Positions 24,661-39,900 are shown, counted from the stretch's first letter. The stretch is DNA of 64,000 nt from Channa striata (GCA_033026295.1 CM065172.1:17665165-17729164), one strand, 5' to 3'. The notes: generated by a model from the letters alone, not told the origin. Translations and numbers: made by a program.

Positions 24661-26995
24661 AAAAAACCTGAAATCTTAGTCGAGAAGAAAAACAACAACA
24701 CCAAGGGCTTGAGTATTGAAAGAGAGTTTTCAAGGGAGATGATGAAAACTTATCTGAGCTTGTTCCCTGCCCTGCAGTAGACACAGCGCCCACCCTGCTC
24801 CACTCTGTTCTAGATGTACAGCGTGTAAACCCGTGACAGAAGGAAGCAGTCAGCACTTTGCTCTCTATCTCTGCACCACAGCTCACAGCTCCACAGAGAC
24901 ACCGAGCTTCCAATTCATCATTTTGACACTCAGCGTTGACTTGCTAAATAAAGAAGTTATGGTTCACACTGCCTATCAATAACTGTCCTCTTGCCATTTT
25001 TGTATATGTACATCAATAAGAAGAACTGCAAAAACAAGCAGGACGACTGCAAAGGAGACAAAATCGAGGGTGGGAGCCTGAAAATGAATTGAATCAAGAT
25101 GTAGAAAAATTGACCTAAGGCAGCTGCAGCAGCTCTCCTACACCCATTCCACACCCTGTAGCACAAAATCGTTTAGAAGGATTTCCTTTAATTTTTCATC
25201 TTTCCTTTGTTTTGATTTGATATTTTTCAGGTCTGAATAAATGAACAAACTAACTGAAGTGTCCAAATGGCCTGGTACAGACTCTGCACACAACTAAACT
25301 GTGCCGTGAGTCTCTAGGTGTTTTTGCCACTGCACATTTCCTTGAGCAGCTGAACCCTGTCTCCGTCTCACGGAAACCTTTATCTGTCATTATCAGATTG
25401 AAGAGGAGTAAGAGACCATCACAGTACAGTAAGTTTCAGTGCTGTTTTTATCACAGTGACGGTCACACTGCAGGCAGCACCTTTTTATAAAGACAGAGAA
25501 CTAAACTTCTTGTCATAATGAGCTTTTGTTCCAAATGTATAATTGTTTGGGTTTTGTTTTTACTATGGATATACTTTGTGATTAGTGCCACCAAGTTTGT
25601 TTCAAGGTGACCCACAACAAAGTCCATAAACCTGATATCTACCAAGCGGTTTGTCATTGTCAGCATGTGAGAGGGCTTTCCTTCGTGTTAAGCTCGATTC
25701 ACGGATGTACGTCAGTGCAGCCGCACAGAGCTGCAAACAGCTGCACAAGATTCAGTAAGTCTGAGCACAAGCTGTAGACTGTGGTCACTTGCTCATTCAT
25801 GAGTATTTCCTTGTCAAGTGTAACCCCCAGATGGGGACTGCAGTCATACAGAAACATTAAACAGGTTATTAGTAAATGATCTAAGTACCTGCAATTTTGT
25901 ACTTCTGTTTAGTACTATACTAAAAATTATAACACAAGTTAAACGTTATATTGCAGGCTTGAGTCCTGAGGTTAACACATGATGCACAGAAACACTGTGC
26001 CTTTGTTTGTGAAATGGACATTGTTTTGCTGTTTCCATTGTTCTACTGTTACTACAGCACGTAGAGATGTTCAGGCAAGAATGCAATACCGCATTTCTGA
26101 AGGCATTCCGGAGGCTCCAAACTGAAGTGAAAACTGGAAGTGAAAAGGCATGAAACAAACTATAGGAACACTGTATGACAGCCACATGTGCAAACACATT
26201 CCAGCACAAACACTGTACATGCTACATTCTCATTAATCCTCTTACGAGTCTCTTGCACCCCCCCCTCGAAAAGGCATGAAATTGGAGTCATTGACACATG
26301 CGCACAGCGATGTATTTGCATAGAGTTTATGCTATAAACCACAGTACATGGTTATTAATCCTCTTACATCCCATCAGTATATTAAACCAAATATCTGCTG
26401 GCATTATCTTATATACTGTTTTGTGTCCAATATCAATGCAATATACTCATATTGTAGTGGGCGGAATGAATAAACACTAATATACTGTGTTTAAGTGTTT
26501 GTGCATCAATCCATCACCAACTTTAATAACGTATGTGCGACAAATTTAAAAACAAAAGCTTGAGACGTGAGGTCCTCTTGGGCAGCGTGGTACTGAATGT
26601 GCCACAACACTCGTTTATTGATGATATGCTCGACTGCTTTTCCACTGTGCACAATCCATGTTTCAAACACTTACTGCTGACTCTGGTCACTTACAGTACG
26701 ATAAGAATGAATTCTGAGCGTAAAAACAAGGACAAGGGCAAGATTTCAAGCACGGTACATAAATATGAATGAGTTTACATGCACAAAGAGATCCAATGAC
26801 AATGTTTTTTTTTGCTACTCTTGCTTAAAGGCTGGTGCTGATGGCAGAAGGGTTTGGGGGGGGGAGGGGGGGTGGGGGGCAAGGCAGAATACAGTTTTAC
26901 AGTACAGTACTTGGTTTCCATCACATCACCAAAGGGAGACAAGCAGGCAAATAGTTCATACGCTGCAAGAAAAAGACAGAAATCCACGGAAAGAA

Positions 26996-27001
26996 TTTAT
27001 T
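26996..27001 (-). terminator. candidate fgd3 polyadenylation signal
   Basis: AATAAA on the - strand, about 910 nt past the fgd3 stop at 27911. Earlier hexamers may have been missed. The stretch 27002-27910 would be 3' UTR. Confidence 0.3.
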
Positions 27002-27910
27002 TAGAATTTGTACAAGTGGAGATATATGGATAGACTGAACCTAATGCACGCAGTCAGAACCGAGGCCACGCGGTCCAATTCTGGCTGTGTAACCTTATCT
27101 GGATAGAAGTCACGATAAGGACAACGTCCAAAGACATTGATGGGAGGAAGTTGTTACTGATACAGGAGAGAAACATATGAGGTGGGGTCTGTAAGACAGG
27201 AGTCGAGAGAGGGAGCATCTGGTGGCCAGCCACAAATATACACATCTGTGTCTTTTTAAGTTAAAATGTTTTTCCTGTTGCCTTACATCACACTATAGTA
27301 CACATACTGTACAATACCCAGCTGAACTGCCACTGTGTCCCAGCAGGGGTGGAGAGAACGGAGAGGTGGCACGATTCTGTTACACTAACATTCAATACTT
27401 AACATGGGAGGAGGCTCACGCGCAAACACACACATACAGCACATACACACATTTGCACAAATGGTAAGAGACGTGTAAGAGTTAATGCTTCACAACACGG
27501 TCGCATATTGTACAAGAACCTTTATCAATAAAAACAACAACAACAACAAGAAAAAAAAACTTTTTCAGCTATATTTCAAATAAAACGTGACTTCTTCAAT
27601 ATCATCTCCAACTGCTGAAAACACTGACAGATATAAAATATCATATCCACGCGTAGGGGTGTTGGTGGCTTTGATAGCATAGTCCTTCTTCGTTGTGTTT
27701 TGGCAGAAAATGGAGGGAGAGAAAAAGAAGTCGCTGCGTGGTCATGAGGATAAGATTGATAAGTGGCATAGTAAAGGACTGAAGGGTCCTTCAAAAGGAA
27801 AAAAAAAAGTGCCAAGGTAAAGTGAATTCAAGTAATGTGTGCTCTGTACACAGGAGAAGGAGGGACGAGGGGAGGAGGTGGAGCTTAGTCCTGTGGCTCA
27901 GACGTGGCCA

Positions 27911-30900
27911 CTACTGACTCTTCCTGTGTTCAGTCAGGCTCACTGATGCGTCTGTGGGTGTTTCTCCACGAGCAGCTTTGCACAGGACGTCCATCCACTT
28001 GGCCTGAAGTTCGGCATCTGGGGCACTTAAGAGCCAAGTCTGCTGGGTGTGACTGAGCCGAAGGGCGTGTTTAATCTCCGATTTTTCGCCCGCTGGCGGC
28101 GCCACCACGCTCACCTCGAAACCGGGAAGAGGCACAGCCCGTGCCCCCTTGGTATCCTACAGAAACAAGCAAAATCAGTAAGTAAGTAAGTATTACAGTG
28201 AGAAGCTGTTTGTCTCTTCAGCTGCTGGGGAATACATCATACCAAGTACAGTAAACCCTGCCCCCTCCCACCCCCCCTGGTTTTTCTGTATAATCAGAAA
28301 ATGCTTGTCCAACTCCCATTAATCCTAATCTTTGGAATGGCAGCTTTCTGCAGTGGGAGTGGGACATTAGTCTTGGAAATGAAACCCGGGGAGGCTTTAA
28401 CAGGCTGACTTCCCTTCTGTGCCGCTCTGATACGAATGACAGCGGAAAGCTTTCCAAACGTGACCGCTTTTGGAAAGTTTTAATTTTAAGTCAATCATAT
28501 AAACCTCTCTTGGTACACAACTCTTTGGGACGTTTTGAGCAGATTTCTGCCTCATACAGAGCCAAGATTTCAAGCCACTACGGTAACTCCACCGAGTCGC
28601 TTCATCCCATCAGTGAAGGCCGGGCGCATAGAGGAGCAGCGCCACTGGCAGCGGCTATACCTGAGGTCAGATTCAGGACACCCAAATCCTCCTGGCCCCA
28701 ATCTACAGAGCACAGACAGTGCACAGACAATCTGGCACAGGCAGGAATGGACAGATCTGACTTACACATGCCCATTGATGTGCCACGGCCTGACAACCTA
28801 CAGATGTTCTGCTTCAAAAAGAGGATGACGACGGGGTGAACAGAAAGGCCAGATGGATGCAGCAAAAGGTTCAGTGCACATACAAAAGACGATTAAAGCA
28901 CTCTGGTAATTTGAATTAACAGGACATACACAGGTAACTTATCCTGTGTGTGTGGATAGTCAGAGGCTAGAGTCTATTACTACTTCAGTGTTATAAATGG
29001 ATGTAATGAAACTACTGAAAAGGACAAATATTTCGCAATTAACACCTGGATTGAGGCGCAAAACCCAAATCAACCTTAGCTTTCTATGATTTTTACTCTT
29101 ACCTGTCCATTGTTCTGCAGGTACAAGAGCAGTGGCTCAGCCTTGGTGACGGCCACCCACATTTTGGTCCAGCTTTTTCCTTTCTCCTGCACTTGGAGGT
29201 GGCCACATTGTAGACAGTTATCCGCCAGTAGAGATGTCTGTCTCTGAAGAAGCAATAATACAAAAGTGTAAGAAGTTCAGTGACCATTTGTTTCACCATT
29301 GTACAACTGAGCAAACCTTGACCCGACAATGATTTGAAATTAGTGTTGAGCTGTTCTAAAATTAAAAAAAAGCTAATTGGTAATCATACTTAATGTTTAA
29401 TTACAGATTTAATTGTGACGAGCAAATGACAGCATACATCTTCAGCTGTTCACTATTGCATAACAACAATGTAGGACATGGCGAGATTTGCCCATGGACA
29501 GGTGTCCAATCTCCTGCTGCCATTTGTCTAAAGCTTTATGGCATACAGCTCCCCCATGTGGTGTCAAACCTCAGTGCAGCTAATGTTCCTTTTAACAAGA
29601 CTCTGGACACAATAAACCTTGACTGGAATCAGATATATGAATATGAAAGTGTCAACATTATGCACGGACAGCCAATGATCTCTTTAGCTATTAAGTTTAC
29701 CGACAGGAGACATCCATTCACAGAGCTTCAGATAATGGCAGATAAACTGAGACACAGACACGAGGCTGCCCGGCGTTTAGTCAGCGGAACGACTAACGTG
29801 AAAATCTCTTCATCATATTACTCATTAAATAAGGATTAGTTGATCACTCAGTGTGAACATGTCTAAAGTAACAAAAATAACCTGCTGCATGCGGACAATG
29901 TGTGTTTTGGTGTTTGTGCAATGATTTGTGTGACTCTGAGGATTGAAAACTAAACTATTGTGCACATGCCGCTCTTTTTTTTCAGTGTGTGACTTTGTGC
30001 ATGTTCTTGTTTGTAACAGTCTCAAAATGTGTGTCTCACCTCAGGCACACTTCTCCTTTTCTGTTCACTAACACTGACATTCTCCTGACTGGCTTCGAAA
30101 CACTCTGGGCACACTCGGCACGTTTTGTTGTCCAAGGTCTTTGAACATTTTGCACAGATGGCCTACGACAGAAGGACAAAAGGACAGAACGAGAAAGAGA
30201 GATGGTGTTGAGAAGCGGCTCAGTTGTAAACATTTAATTTGGCTGAATTTGTTTTTTTTACACTTGTTCCCAGATTTTTCTCCATTGCTTCCTTTCTACG
30301 CCCTCATGCCCAAATTTCTCTCGTTCGGTCTATGCTCACCGCTCCACAGGACTTGCAGTGGTGTTTGCGCTTGGTGAAATTGAAGCTCTCGTTGCAGCCT
30401 TTACATGTTTGCTTCTCTTTCTCCTTTTTCCTGGAACTCTTCTAGGAAAAAAACACAAAGGAGTCATGTGTCAAGGATCCTGTTTAATTACAGCACAGTT
30501 GAACCAACAGGAATGTCTGACGGCTTGTCTTGCTTCATTAGTTGTTTGTCTGGCTTCCTGTCTTTCATTTTTCTTTTCTATTACCATAACACACAAAGAC
30601 ACACTATTCTTTTTTTTACAGACAACTGAAATGGAAGGTGTTCACCGCTGCAGGCTGTCAGGTAGCTGCACGGGGGCATAAAGTGAAAAATTCATCTAAT
30701 TTCTAAACAAATAACATAAAAGCTTTCTATCTTTCTTTTCTTCTTCTTTTTTAATCTAAGAGAAGTAGGTGTAACCACTGGCACTGTCAACCCAGCAATT
30801 TTATTATCACCACAATTATCCATCCATCCAAAGTTCAGAGACACATCGTGCCATGTGAGCTCCTGTAGGTTTATCTGAAACCTAACGTTACTGCATGTCC

Positions 30901-33900
30901 TGTCCCCTCCTGATTTTGGTAAACCACAAGTACATTTCTCTGGGCAATTTAAATTTGATTTAGCCACTTCTTAATGAGACTGTGTGAGCATGTACAGGCT
31001 GTAGCTGACTGATAACTCTTTCAGTCTCATTAGTTTCCGTGCACCTGCTAAGGCAGAGCGACAGGACGAGGACGAACATCCAAAACAGGTTTAGTAGTTG
31101 ACTGATTTTCAGACGCATTGTGCCAAAGGCAGGATCTGTAAATAAACTATAAAACAATGAGCCCTAAGGGCATAACTAGACAAAGTATGATTAGAGACCT
31201 TAGGCTCAACATAAAGTATATTTAGTTTATTTGCAAATTAGTTTGGCATCTAAAACTGTGCATGAAATACAAACTTATAGTGACACTAACATAATTACAT
31301 AACCTCAAAAATGTCTAAAGTTTAGGGTCTTGTATTTTAAATGTTTTTGTTATACTCCATTTGACTTGGTGCATATTCCAAAATAAATGTGTGTTAGAAT
31401 CCAATACTAAAAACCAACTAATGCACATACAAAGCACCACAACGCATTTTGCCCTCAGCAGGGTGAACAATCTAAGATATGACAGTCCTCACACCTTCTA
31501 AATCACTTAAAAACCACAAGGTGAAAGTTTCTCTTTAATAGTGTCTTACCCTTTCATGCACTCTTTCACTATCCGAGTCCACAGCTGTGCTGGACCAGGG
31601 GCCCTGAGGAAGAGAACCGACATAAATCATGAGTTTTGGGCCGTAAAGCAACAGCTGCATGCTCCTGCAGTGATGCGTGTCTGCCTCTAGGTGTCCGTCT
31701 GGAGCTGGTAAATTTGCTTCTCTGGTTTGTGTCAAGTTATGTTTGGCTAGGACTCAGCTCCAGGCAGCCCAAAGTGGGTCAAGGCAGATCCATAAGAGTT
31801 TTGTATACACTGGAGCTTTCCCTATTAGGTCATGAGAGAGTTCTGAGAGGCGAGACTTGCAGACGCTACATGTGTGACTGTCAGAAGGCAAAGAAAGACC
31901 TTCTTTATGTGTCTGTGACACTGCCACATCCATAGATGGAGAGCTGTTTAGGCAAACAAAGAGCAGACTATGATGGACTACTTTGTTGTACCACTAGTAC
32001 AGGATGACCCACTAATTGAGTGATCAATGAAGTGATTTAGGGAGTGTGGTACTGACCGGTGACTCAGGAAGATGGTCATCCTCGCGGGAGAAGGAGCTGT
32101 TGAAAGCTTTATTGAACGTTTCACTGTTTTGTTTGTGCCGTTCGATAGTGGACTGGATCACCTGAGAGTTGGATAAGAGTGAGAGGAGAAAGGAGGAGAG
32201 ATCAGAAGAAAAGTCAGATGCGAGGGAACCAAGACAAAGAGAAAAATGATCTGATCAGACACATCGGCATTTGAATCCAGAGATTCTTTCGTGCTTTTCA
32301 TGAGGCCAAAGACAGTAAATATGCAAAGTTGCAAAATCACAGCATGATGTAAAAAAAAGCCTGATCTCATGTTACAGAGTGTCCCAGAGAATCTGTTTCT
32401 GAGCTTATAAAGGCATAAAGTGGTTATGCAAATTAGTAAAGCGAAAGCGAAGTTGGCTTTCTTTCCCCACTTAGTGGAAAACAAAGCGAGGGTCTGTGAC
32501 ACGCTCATTGGAATGATCACGCCCCAAACTAATGACAACAACAATGACATCACACATCCCAAAGCATCATGGTCCTCTCGCCTGTGTCACAGTCTGGAGG
32601 CCGGCTTGGCTGGCAGTCAGTAAAAACATTTGCTGCTTTATTTCACCGTCTCTCTTGTGCTTAATGACAGACTCAAAACACACCAAAATCCCTATCAACC
32701 GCACCCCCTTTACCAGCCTGTAAGAAGATTTTAATGAGCCTTACTCTGGGAGAACAAGCCAAATGAGCAATAATGAGGGGCTTTATAAGAGAACATAATT
32801 CCCAAACACACTGAATGTGTATGAGGATGAACTCTTTGCTAATTCAATTGTCTAATAAAGCCAAACTGCCACAGGCACAGACCCAAAGTGTTGCATGTCT
32901 GCATGAGACAGACCGTGTGGGGGTGTACTACTGAATATGTGAATGACTTGCCTGAATCCAATCTTCCTTCTCCTCAGCTGTCCTGTAAAGCAAATAAAAG
33001 AGAAAAAATACTAGTCAACAAATAAAATAGTTTGACCTTCATCTAAAATACAGTGCACTTGGCAGTCAGCAGCTGTGGTTAGTTTCTGCGCCTGCTGACT
33101 GTGTTTTTCTACAGCACAGCAGGTTGGTTATTCGGACTTATTTTTAGCGTGGGTTGTGTTTTACCTCACACCTGCTGACTGCTTATATGTGACAGCATTG
33201 GTTCAGTTGGCTGCACCTTACTTAGAGTCGCTTAACTCTGTACGTTAGTTTGTGAGCTTAACATGTAAGTAATTCATCTCTAAAGAGCACTAACACACTG
33301 TTTTTTCAATCCAATAGGAACATGCTATAATTCTTTACAGATCTTGTAGGGGCAAGAACAAGTTACTCACTACAAAGTGAGGGTCATAAAAAGTGACTCT
33401 GAGAATATATAATCTTTAAATTGCATTTACGCATGACAGTCTGCTTTATTAAAATGATATTTACCTGGCTTGCAGCTCCAGTGAACGCTGCTTGCCAATG
33501 ATGGCGAATGTGTGAGGAAGGTTCTGCTTCACATTCTGCTGCACCTGAGGTCAAATGGCAGAAGAAATATGATCAATGTGCACTGAGCTTGATAAATAAA
33601 AGGGTTAGATGGGATGAAAATAAAAAATGGGACATAAAACTGATTGAGAAGCAGGACTGCACCTCCATGCCAGCAATGTCAATCCTCTCTCTGACGCTGA
33701 ACTTCTGTCCCATCAGTCTGAGTTTAGGCACACAGTATAGCACCATGTTGTTGAACTAAATCAGAGACAGAAACACTGCAGATGATGAAAAGGTGCAGAT
33801 AATATGATACAGATATCATCTAGCAGGAGGATATTTTTCTCAACACTAAACCCTTGAGTCCTCTCACCAAGTAAAGGTATCGGTCTTGAGCTGTTCCATT

Positions 33901-36900
33901 TTTGGCTGACATCTTCTTTATATGTCCTTCTTTGATGAGCTCATTGGCTGGGTTAACTATGTCCTCTTCCCCCCCAAGCCGCTCGTATACCTCCAGCAGT
34001 TTGTGCATTTTCTCCTGAAAATGCAAAGCAACACGAGGATGAGCAATGCAGAAGCAGAACAGATGATGACACAGATGGAGCTGCTCCACCAGGGGGTGTT
34101 ATTTTATCAGTTAATGCCCCACATTCACTGGTGGGTTTACATCAGCAAGGCAAAAGCAGCTGTTATATTTCTAAATTGTCTGCTGATGTTAGAAACACGA
34201 TATCTTGGACAGACAGAGGAAGGAGATGAGGACGACAAGTGTTAAAGAGAATCAGTCAAGTTTCTGCAGGCTGTGAAACTCAAGGCAGGAAACAGCCACT
34301 TCCTGTCTGTACTAATTCAACTTGCTCACAGCCTTAGACAAACACTCACAATGTTGCTGACAGTCAGTAGAGCATCAGCGACTGTTTGATTGAGTAACAC
34401 ATTAGCTATTTTTTGTACAAAGCTCAGTCAGACAGTGAACGGGTTTAGAAAGAGATGACAAACGGAAAGTAGAGAACAGAAGAATGATGTGCAGTGTAGA
34501 GGCAAGTCTCACCATTTTCCTGATTGCTGCATTGGAGTGGTTAGCTGCAGTAGAGATTAGCTCCAGCGCCTCTGTAATGTAGAAATATATGCTTGTCAGC
34601 ATAAAAACAGGAATAAGAAAAAATAATATCATGGAGTATATTTGTGCGTATGTCTGGCTTGTAGCCAGCAGAGGGTCTGCTACTAATGTCTGTGAGCACC
34701 TGAGTCAGCCATCTTCACCTACATAAACAGAACAGACACGTCCGGGAGAAATAAAGACAAAAGAACTGTGACAAAGTGCTTCCCAACTGCAGTAGACAAG
34801 AGAAACGTGTCCCCGAGCAGACGGGCAGTGTTAAAGCTCACGTAAATGAACACGTGCACATGGGAGGATAACAGATCATGCTAAATCCAGTTTTAAGGGC
34901 ATAAAGACCGACGCGTTGATGTAATCTGTCTCCACTGGTCAGCAGGTAGAGACAGAACTGACATCAGAGTGAAACATGGATCATACTGTGTGTGTAACGA
35001 GAGGCTCCGTCAGCTTTATGATAGATTACTCTGTCTAGTCTGTGGACCCCCACCAACACCCCATGTTGTCACATGCTACATTGGCAAACCTCTGCCTGTT
35101 TGCCACTAAGTCCTGGATGATATTTACTAAAAATGTCTTCTGGGAGGAATATCGAGGCTCTACAATCCTTTCCAAGTTCTAGCAGTTAAACAAAGTCATT
35201 TTTTAGAATCTAATCCACTTGTTTATCTGATGTGGAATGTGTGAGAATATTCTCAGTATAGTTTACAGGTGTATTCTTTACTGTATACTGGCACTTCAAA
35301 TATCCAAACATCTAATGATATCATTTTGTCATGTGGGCCAAATCTTATGAAGCAGCTCCCAAAAGAGGACTGAGCTTTGCAAGTGGCGCCTTCCTCACAG
35401 GATTAGGCCTCTTGAACAAGCTGCGTTTACATACAAACACTGTCAGAAGGAATTTTCCTACTGACAAGTTGACTTGTTTGTCAGTCTGTGTCCTTGGGCC
35501 ACAAACAGCTGGAGTCAGGGGGAGAAGTGGCCTCCTTTAAGTTCTTACCATTGACATTCTCACATTCATGCTTCTTCTAATTGCTTCTTGCATCAAATAG
35601 ATAACTTCTTTTAATAAAGTTTAGCACCTTAGTGATAAGTTTAGAGAAATTTAAGTTTATGTAAAGTCGTGATTTACTGGCACAGGTGAAGCAGAGATAA
35701 AACAGGTTTCCAGAGAAACGGAAAGAGTCGGTTTAATTTCTCACTCTCTGCATCTTTTCGATCAAGGGCGTCATCGGGCAGCTTCTTCAGGTAATCTTTG
35801 AGCAGCAGCTCATAGCGAGGAATCCTTTGGACTGGCTCGAGCATGTGATGCTGCAACGTCAGGTTCCCACACACATCCTGTTTCTGTAGGTTCAAACACA
35901 AAAACAGATTTTCTACTGATTATTTGCAGAAACGGTTTGTGTAGCAGGGAGCTCAGAGATCTGCTCCCGCTGCAGTCCTATAACTTCATTCATTGGGTAA
36001 CAGAATATCAAAAAGTTATTTAAACTGCATTTGAAACCATGTGAATCAAAGTTCACACAGTCCAAATCACTCGATACATGCGACCAGTGTTTTAGAGACA
36101 GCACAGATGGCATCACCTCCTTGGAGGAGATAATTACATACAATAGTTGCACCATACGATCCTACCTGTATATTCTGGACAACACTCTTGAATTGTGAAG
36201 ACCGCTGTGTCCAGGTATTGACCAGGTCCATGGCCCGGTCAAAGTTCTTCACATATTCACCGTACATCTTCATAAACGGAGCCAGTTTCTGGAGGATGTC
36301 TCCAATACGCGGGTTAGAGTCCCTACAGCAAACATAAACAGATTGATGGATAAAAATTCCTCTAAAAGTCTAAAAAAAAAAAAAAAGTATGTCAATTTAC
36401 ATCGTCAGTGAAAATTTCTTGTTACCGTCTTTATATTCTTTCACGAGTAGAAGCTAGCCAAAATTTCTTTCTTTGTATTCAACCACTAAATGAAAAGCTA
36501 TTTGTTTATATACAGTCATACAGTAGTATATGCAAATACTATGAGTTGCAGCTTTAGATGAGACAAGTCTCATCTTTTCGAACATGACAGTGATTTGCCC
36601 ATTTAATTCTTTTTAAACGTTCTTCTTGAGGTGCACTTGTTTGATTTACTGTACTGTGCCTCTTAGTTGTGTGTAACAAGTTCTATCTGATCTAATTGAT
36701 TTTTATTAAATTCCATAAAATAATGTAAGTAAAATCATTATCATTTCCCTGAGCACAGCCCCATAAACAATTCATATTCTGTAATGGTGGCAGAATAACA
36801 CACAGACACACACAAATGTTTGTCTTTGTATACTTGTGAGGGCACTCGTTGACATAATGTAACCCCCTAGCCCCCCCTAACCCTGAACCAAAACCCAATT

Positions 36901-39900
36901 CTACACCTGACCCAAAACCCAGTCTTGACCGTCAAAAAGCCTTTTGAAGGTGTGTGGATCAGCTAAAATGTCCTCACAGCAAAGGTACAGAAACAAAGAA
37001 GGATCTTAAGACCTGCCTTAAAGCTGGACTCCAGAGAAAATCCAGTGAAAACCTGACAACCCCCCCACACTACTGCCCACCTGACTGCAAGTATCTCAGC
37101 AAAGATCAAGAGCCTAACGGACCATTACAGAGCCAAACCACCTCTAGGAACCTGATGTTTCAGGAAAAGCAGTAAGTCTGCTGGGTTTTCTATTCCTCAC
37201 CATTCTCCAGTAATGCGCGTCTTGAGCTCAGGGAGCAGGAACTTGTCATGGAAGCAGTAAATAGAGGAGATGTTGGAGAAGATCCCTGTAATGACGTCCT
37301 GAGGGATTCCAGCCTCTGTGAGCTTAGTGCAAAATACCTGCAGTGATAAAAAGGATTAGCTTTGTATACAAAATCTAATACAACTATTGCCACATAGATC
37401 TGGTCTGGCTTCTATTCATGCAGAAGGTATTTAAATATTAACAGTAAACTTTTCGTGTTGTTGTTTATACACACTTCAGCTTGCGTGACCAGCTGCTAGA
37501 TATGAGCCCACCTGCTGTTCATGCATTACTGTGGAACAATTCTATAAAATAGACATACTACAAAGCACAAACTTTACTTATCAAAAAATGTACTGAGAGT
37601 TTTGTTTGTCAACAAACAGTTGACAATTGTCAGTTATGTTAACTATTCTCAAATAAATCTGAGGCAAACCACAAATATTATATGTCTGCAACCAATGACA
37701 TTTTTCCTTTTTCATTATTGCTAGTCATAACTGGTCAGCACAAAACTTGCAAGAATATAATCAAATTTTAAAGGGGTTGCTGCACTTTACACATCAGTTT
37801 AGGAATGGTACAAACAAAATTCATCAATGGATATTTTCTCCAAATGACATATTCATGTTTCTCAACAGAGAGAAAAATGATGTGCACCTTCTATTGCTTA
37901 ACAAAACCATTGTTGTACCTCCTGCAATAATTACTTCACCCATCAGTTCCCTCTCCTTTTGCTTCCCTCTCATCCACAACAATTAATAGTCACTAATGTT
38001 TCCCGGAAAAACCATTGTCGTGTGAAAGTAGTGTATGAAAAGCAGGAAGTTGACAGTGAGGCTTCTCTGCCCTCAGTAGCGAGTAAACCGTAGCTGCTCT
38101 GTGATAGGGCATGTGTGCACCTCCTTTACCACATGTACTGAACAAAGAGGAAGAAGGCTCAACCACCGTGAAATAAGTTCTCATCACAGAGTGAATACAA
38201 ATGGTATCAGAGTCAAAAGCCAGTCAGAACCCATTTACAATAATGAGAAACTATTAAACAAAAGAGGCAACAGAGCAACATGCAATAGGAAGTCATAATC
38301 TGAGATAAGAAAAAGAAAGGCAATCCGAGCCTAAAGCATGAAAAAGACATTTTTACAGGGGACGGGATTTAGGACATATGAACACTGTGCTGCACTGGAC
38401 CACGACTAATCCATGGATCAGCTGACAGAAAAATAATCTGCCAGTTTAGGTACCCAAGAATTTTATTTTTGTGAATCAGTTTTACAAATGTAAATATTAA
38501 CTGCTCTTCTTTCTGTTCAATTATATTAAACTGATGTTTTAGACTTTGGACTTGGACTATTGAATAGACCAAACAAAGAATTTACATATGATATGTTATT
38601 TTGAGCTTTTAGAGGTGATGATAAATATTATTGACTATTAACCATGAATTCACCTCATAAAAGGCTGGTGATAAAAATGTCCATTGGATTTACACACTAA
38701 TAGCTATGGAGCTCGGTGTGGGGATCACACACCCACACACGTATGCTCCTGTTATACACATATACACAATGCACATACTAAAAATTTGGCTGACAAAGCT
38801 GTATTTATGTTGCACACACAGATACATGTATGCACAGTTTCTCACACGATCGTGCTCACACTGCTGCTATTAATCCAGTCACTTGGGGAAGTGTTGGTCA
38901 AAGCAGATCTCAGTGCCCATCTAGCACTGATCTCAATAACTAAAACTAACAGTTACACTTTCAAGAGCGATATTTGGACCAGAAGCGATCACACACACGC
39001 CTTCGCACTCACAAAGCCACAAAGAGGAAGCCAGAGAGAAAGGAATAGCTTTACCTGGTCGAGGAGGTTGAGCCTTTTAACGTAGGCCTCTTCAGTGTGG
39101 AGAAGCTCTTTGGCAATGTTCAGGAGCTTCTGAGCCTCTGAGCACTGAGGGAAACATACAGGTCCATAGATTACATCTCTCATGTGTGCAGACAATTCAA
39201 CATATTACTGAGGAAACCATCCAGTTCCTTATGATTTCTAACATGAGGTGTAATCGAATGCCCGATTCCACCTTACATTTCAACAATTAAAGCCCAAAAA
39301 ATAATGTGGTAATTACAAGATGAGAGACAGTCTGGGTTTGAACTGCAACTAAAACAGGGAAATGCAAATCCTGTTTATCTAACTGACCTATATACTTCCT
39401 GTAGCAATGTCTTTGTTAACATTAAATTAACGAGATTGTTTTTGCACAAATCACCTGTTACTTAATTTTAATACTTTCTAACCTTCCCTCAACTTTTCTG
39501 TGCCTTTAAGTCTGTGAGTGTGTGACTGGCTCAAAAAGAACTACACTGGATTACAATTGTGTGTTTGTGGACCACAATGAAGGTGCATGGCACAGAGAAA
39601 TGAGCTGTATCAGGGAACATCTGCAGTCACTTCTTGTAAACTGATGTTAAAAAAGCTCTATTTTAGTCACTGGTTTAGTTCAGCTGTGGTAACCGATGAA
39701 ATTGATATGATACTATATGTTATTAGCTGATGTGATGCAATTTGTGTGAATAGCTGTTTCTGAGGGAAGACGGCATAAAAAAACCCCTTATGATTTAAAG
39801 TAAAATATGATGATGCCTGTTATCTGCTTGAGTCATCCCAATGACAAAGAACACCCATCAGGGTCAAGAAGCCAAGCAAAACAGAGTGTCGTGACAATGC

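Larger units (their letters stand above)
16271..27000. other. gene-poor interval between susd3 and fgd3
   Basis: No exon with conserved protein similarity was found on either strand. The interval holds two repeat/LINE remnants (about 17.25-17.88 kb and 24.06-24.66 kb), a short C-rich piece near 16985-17045 that resembles the tail of a fish repeat, CA microsatellites, and a cluster of transcription-factor-like motifs near 19.7-19.86 kb. Open frames up to about 120 codons look random. Confidence 0.6.

Noticed and set aside
29393..29839. A 148-codon ATG-initiated frame on the + strand inside fgd3
   Set aside because: No family features, AT-rich codons, opposite to fgd3 and lying in one of its introns; probably chance, although its length is unusual.
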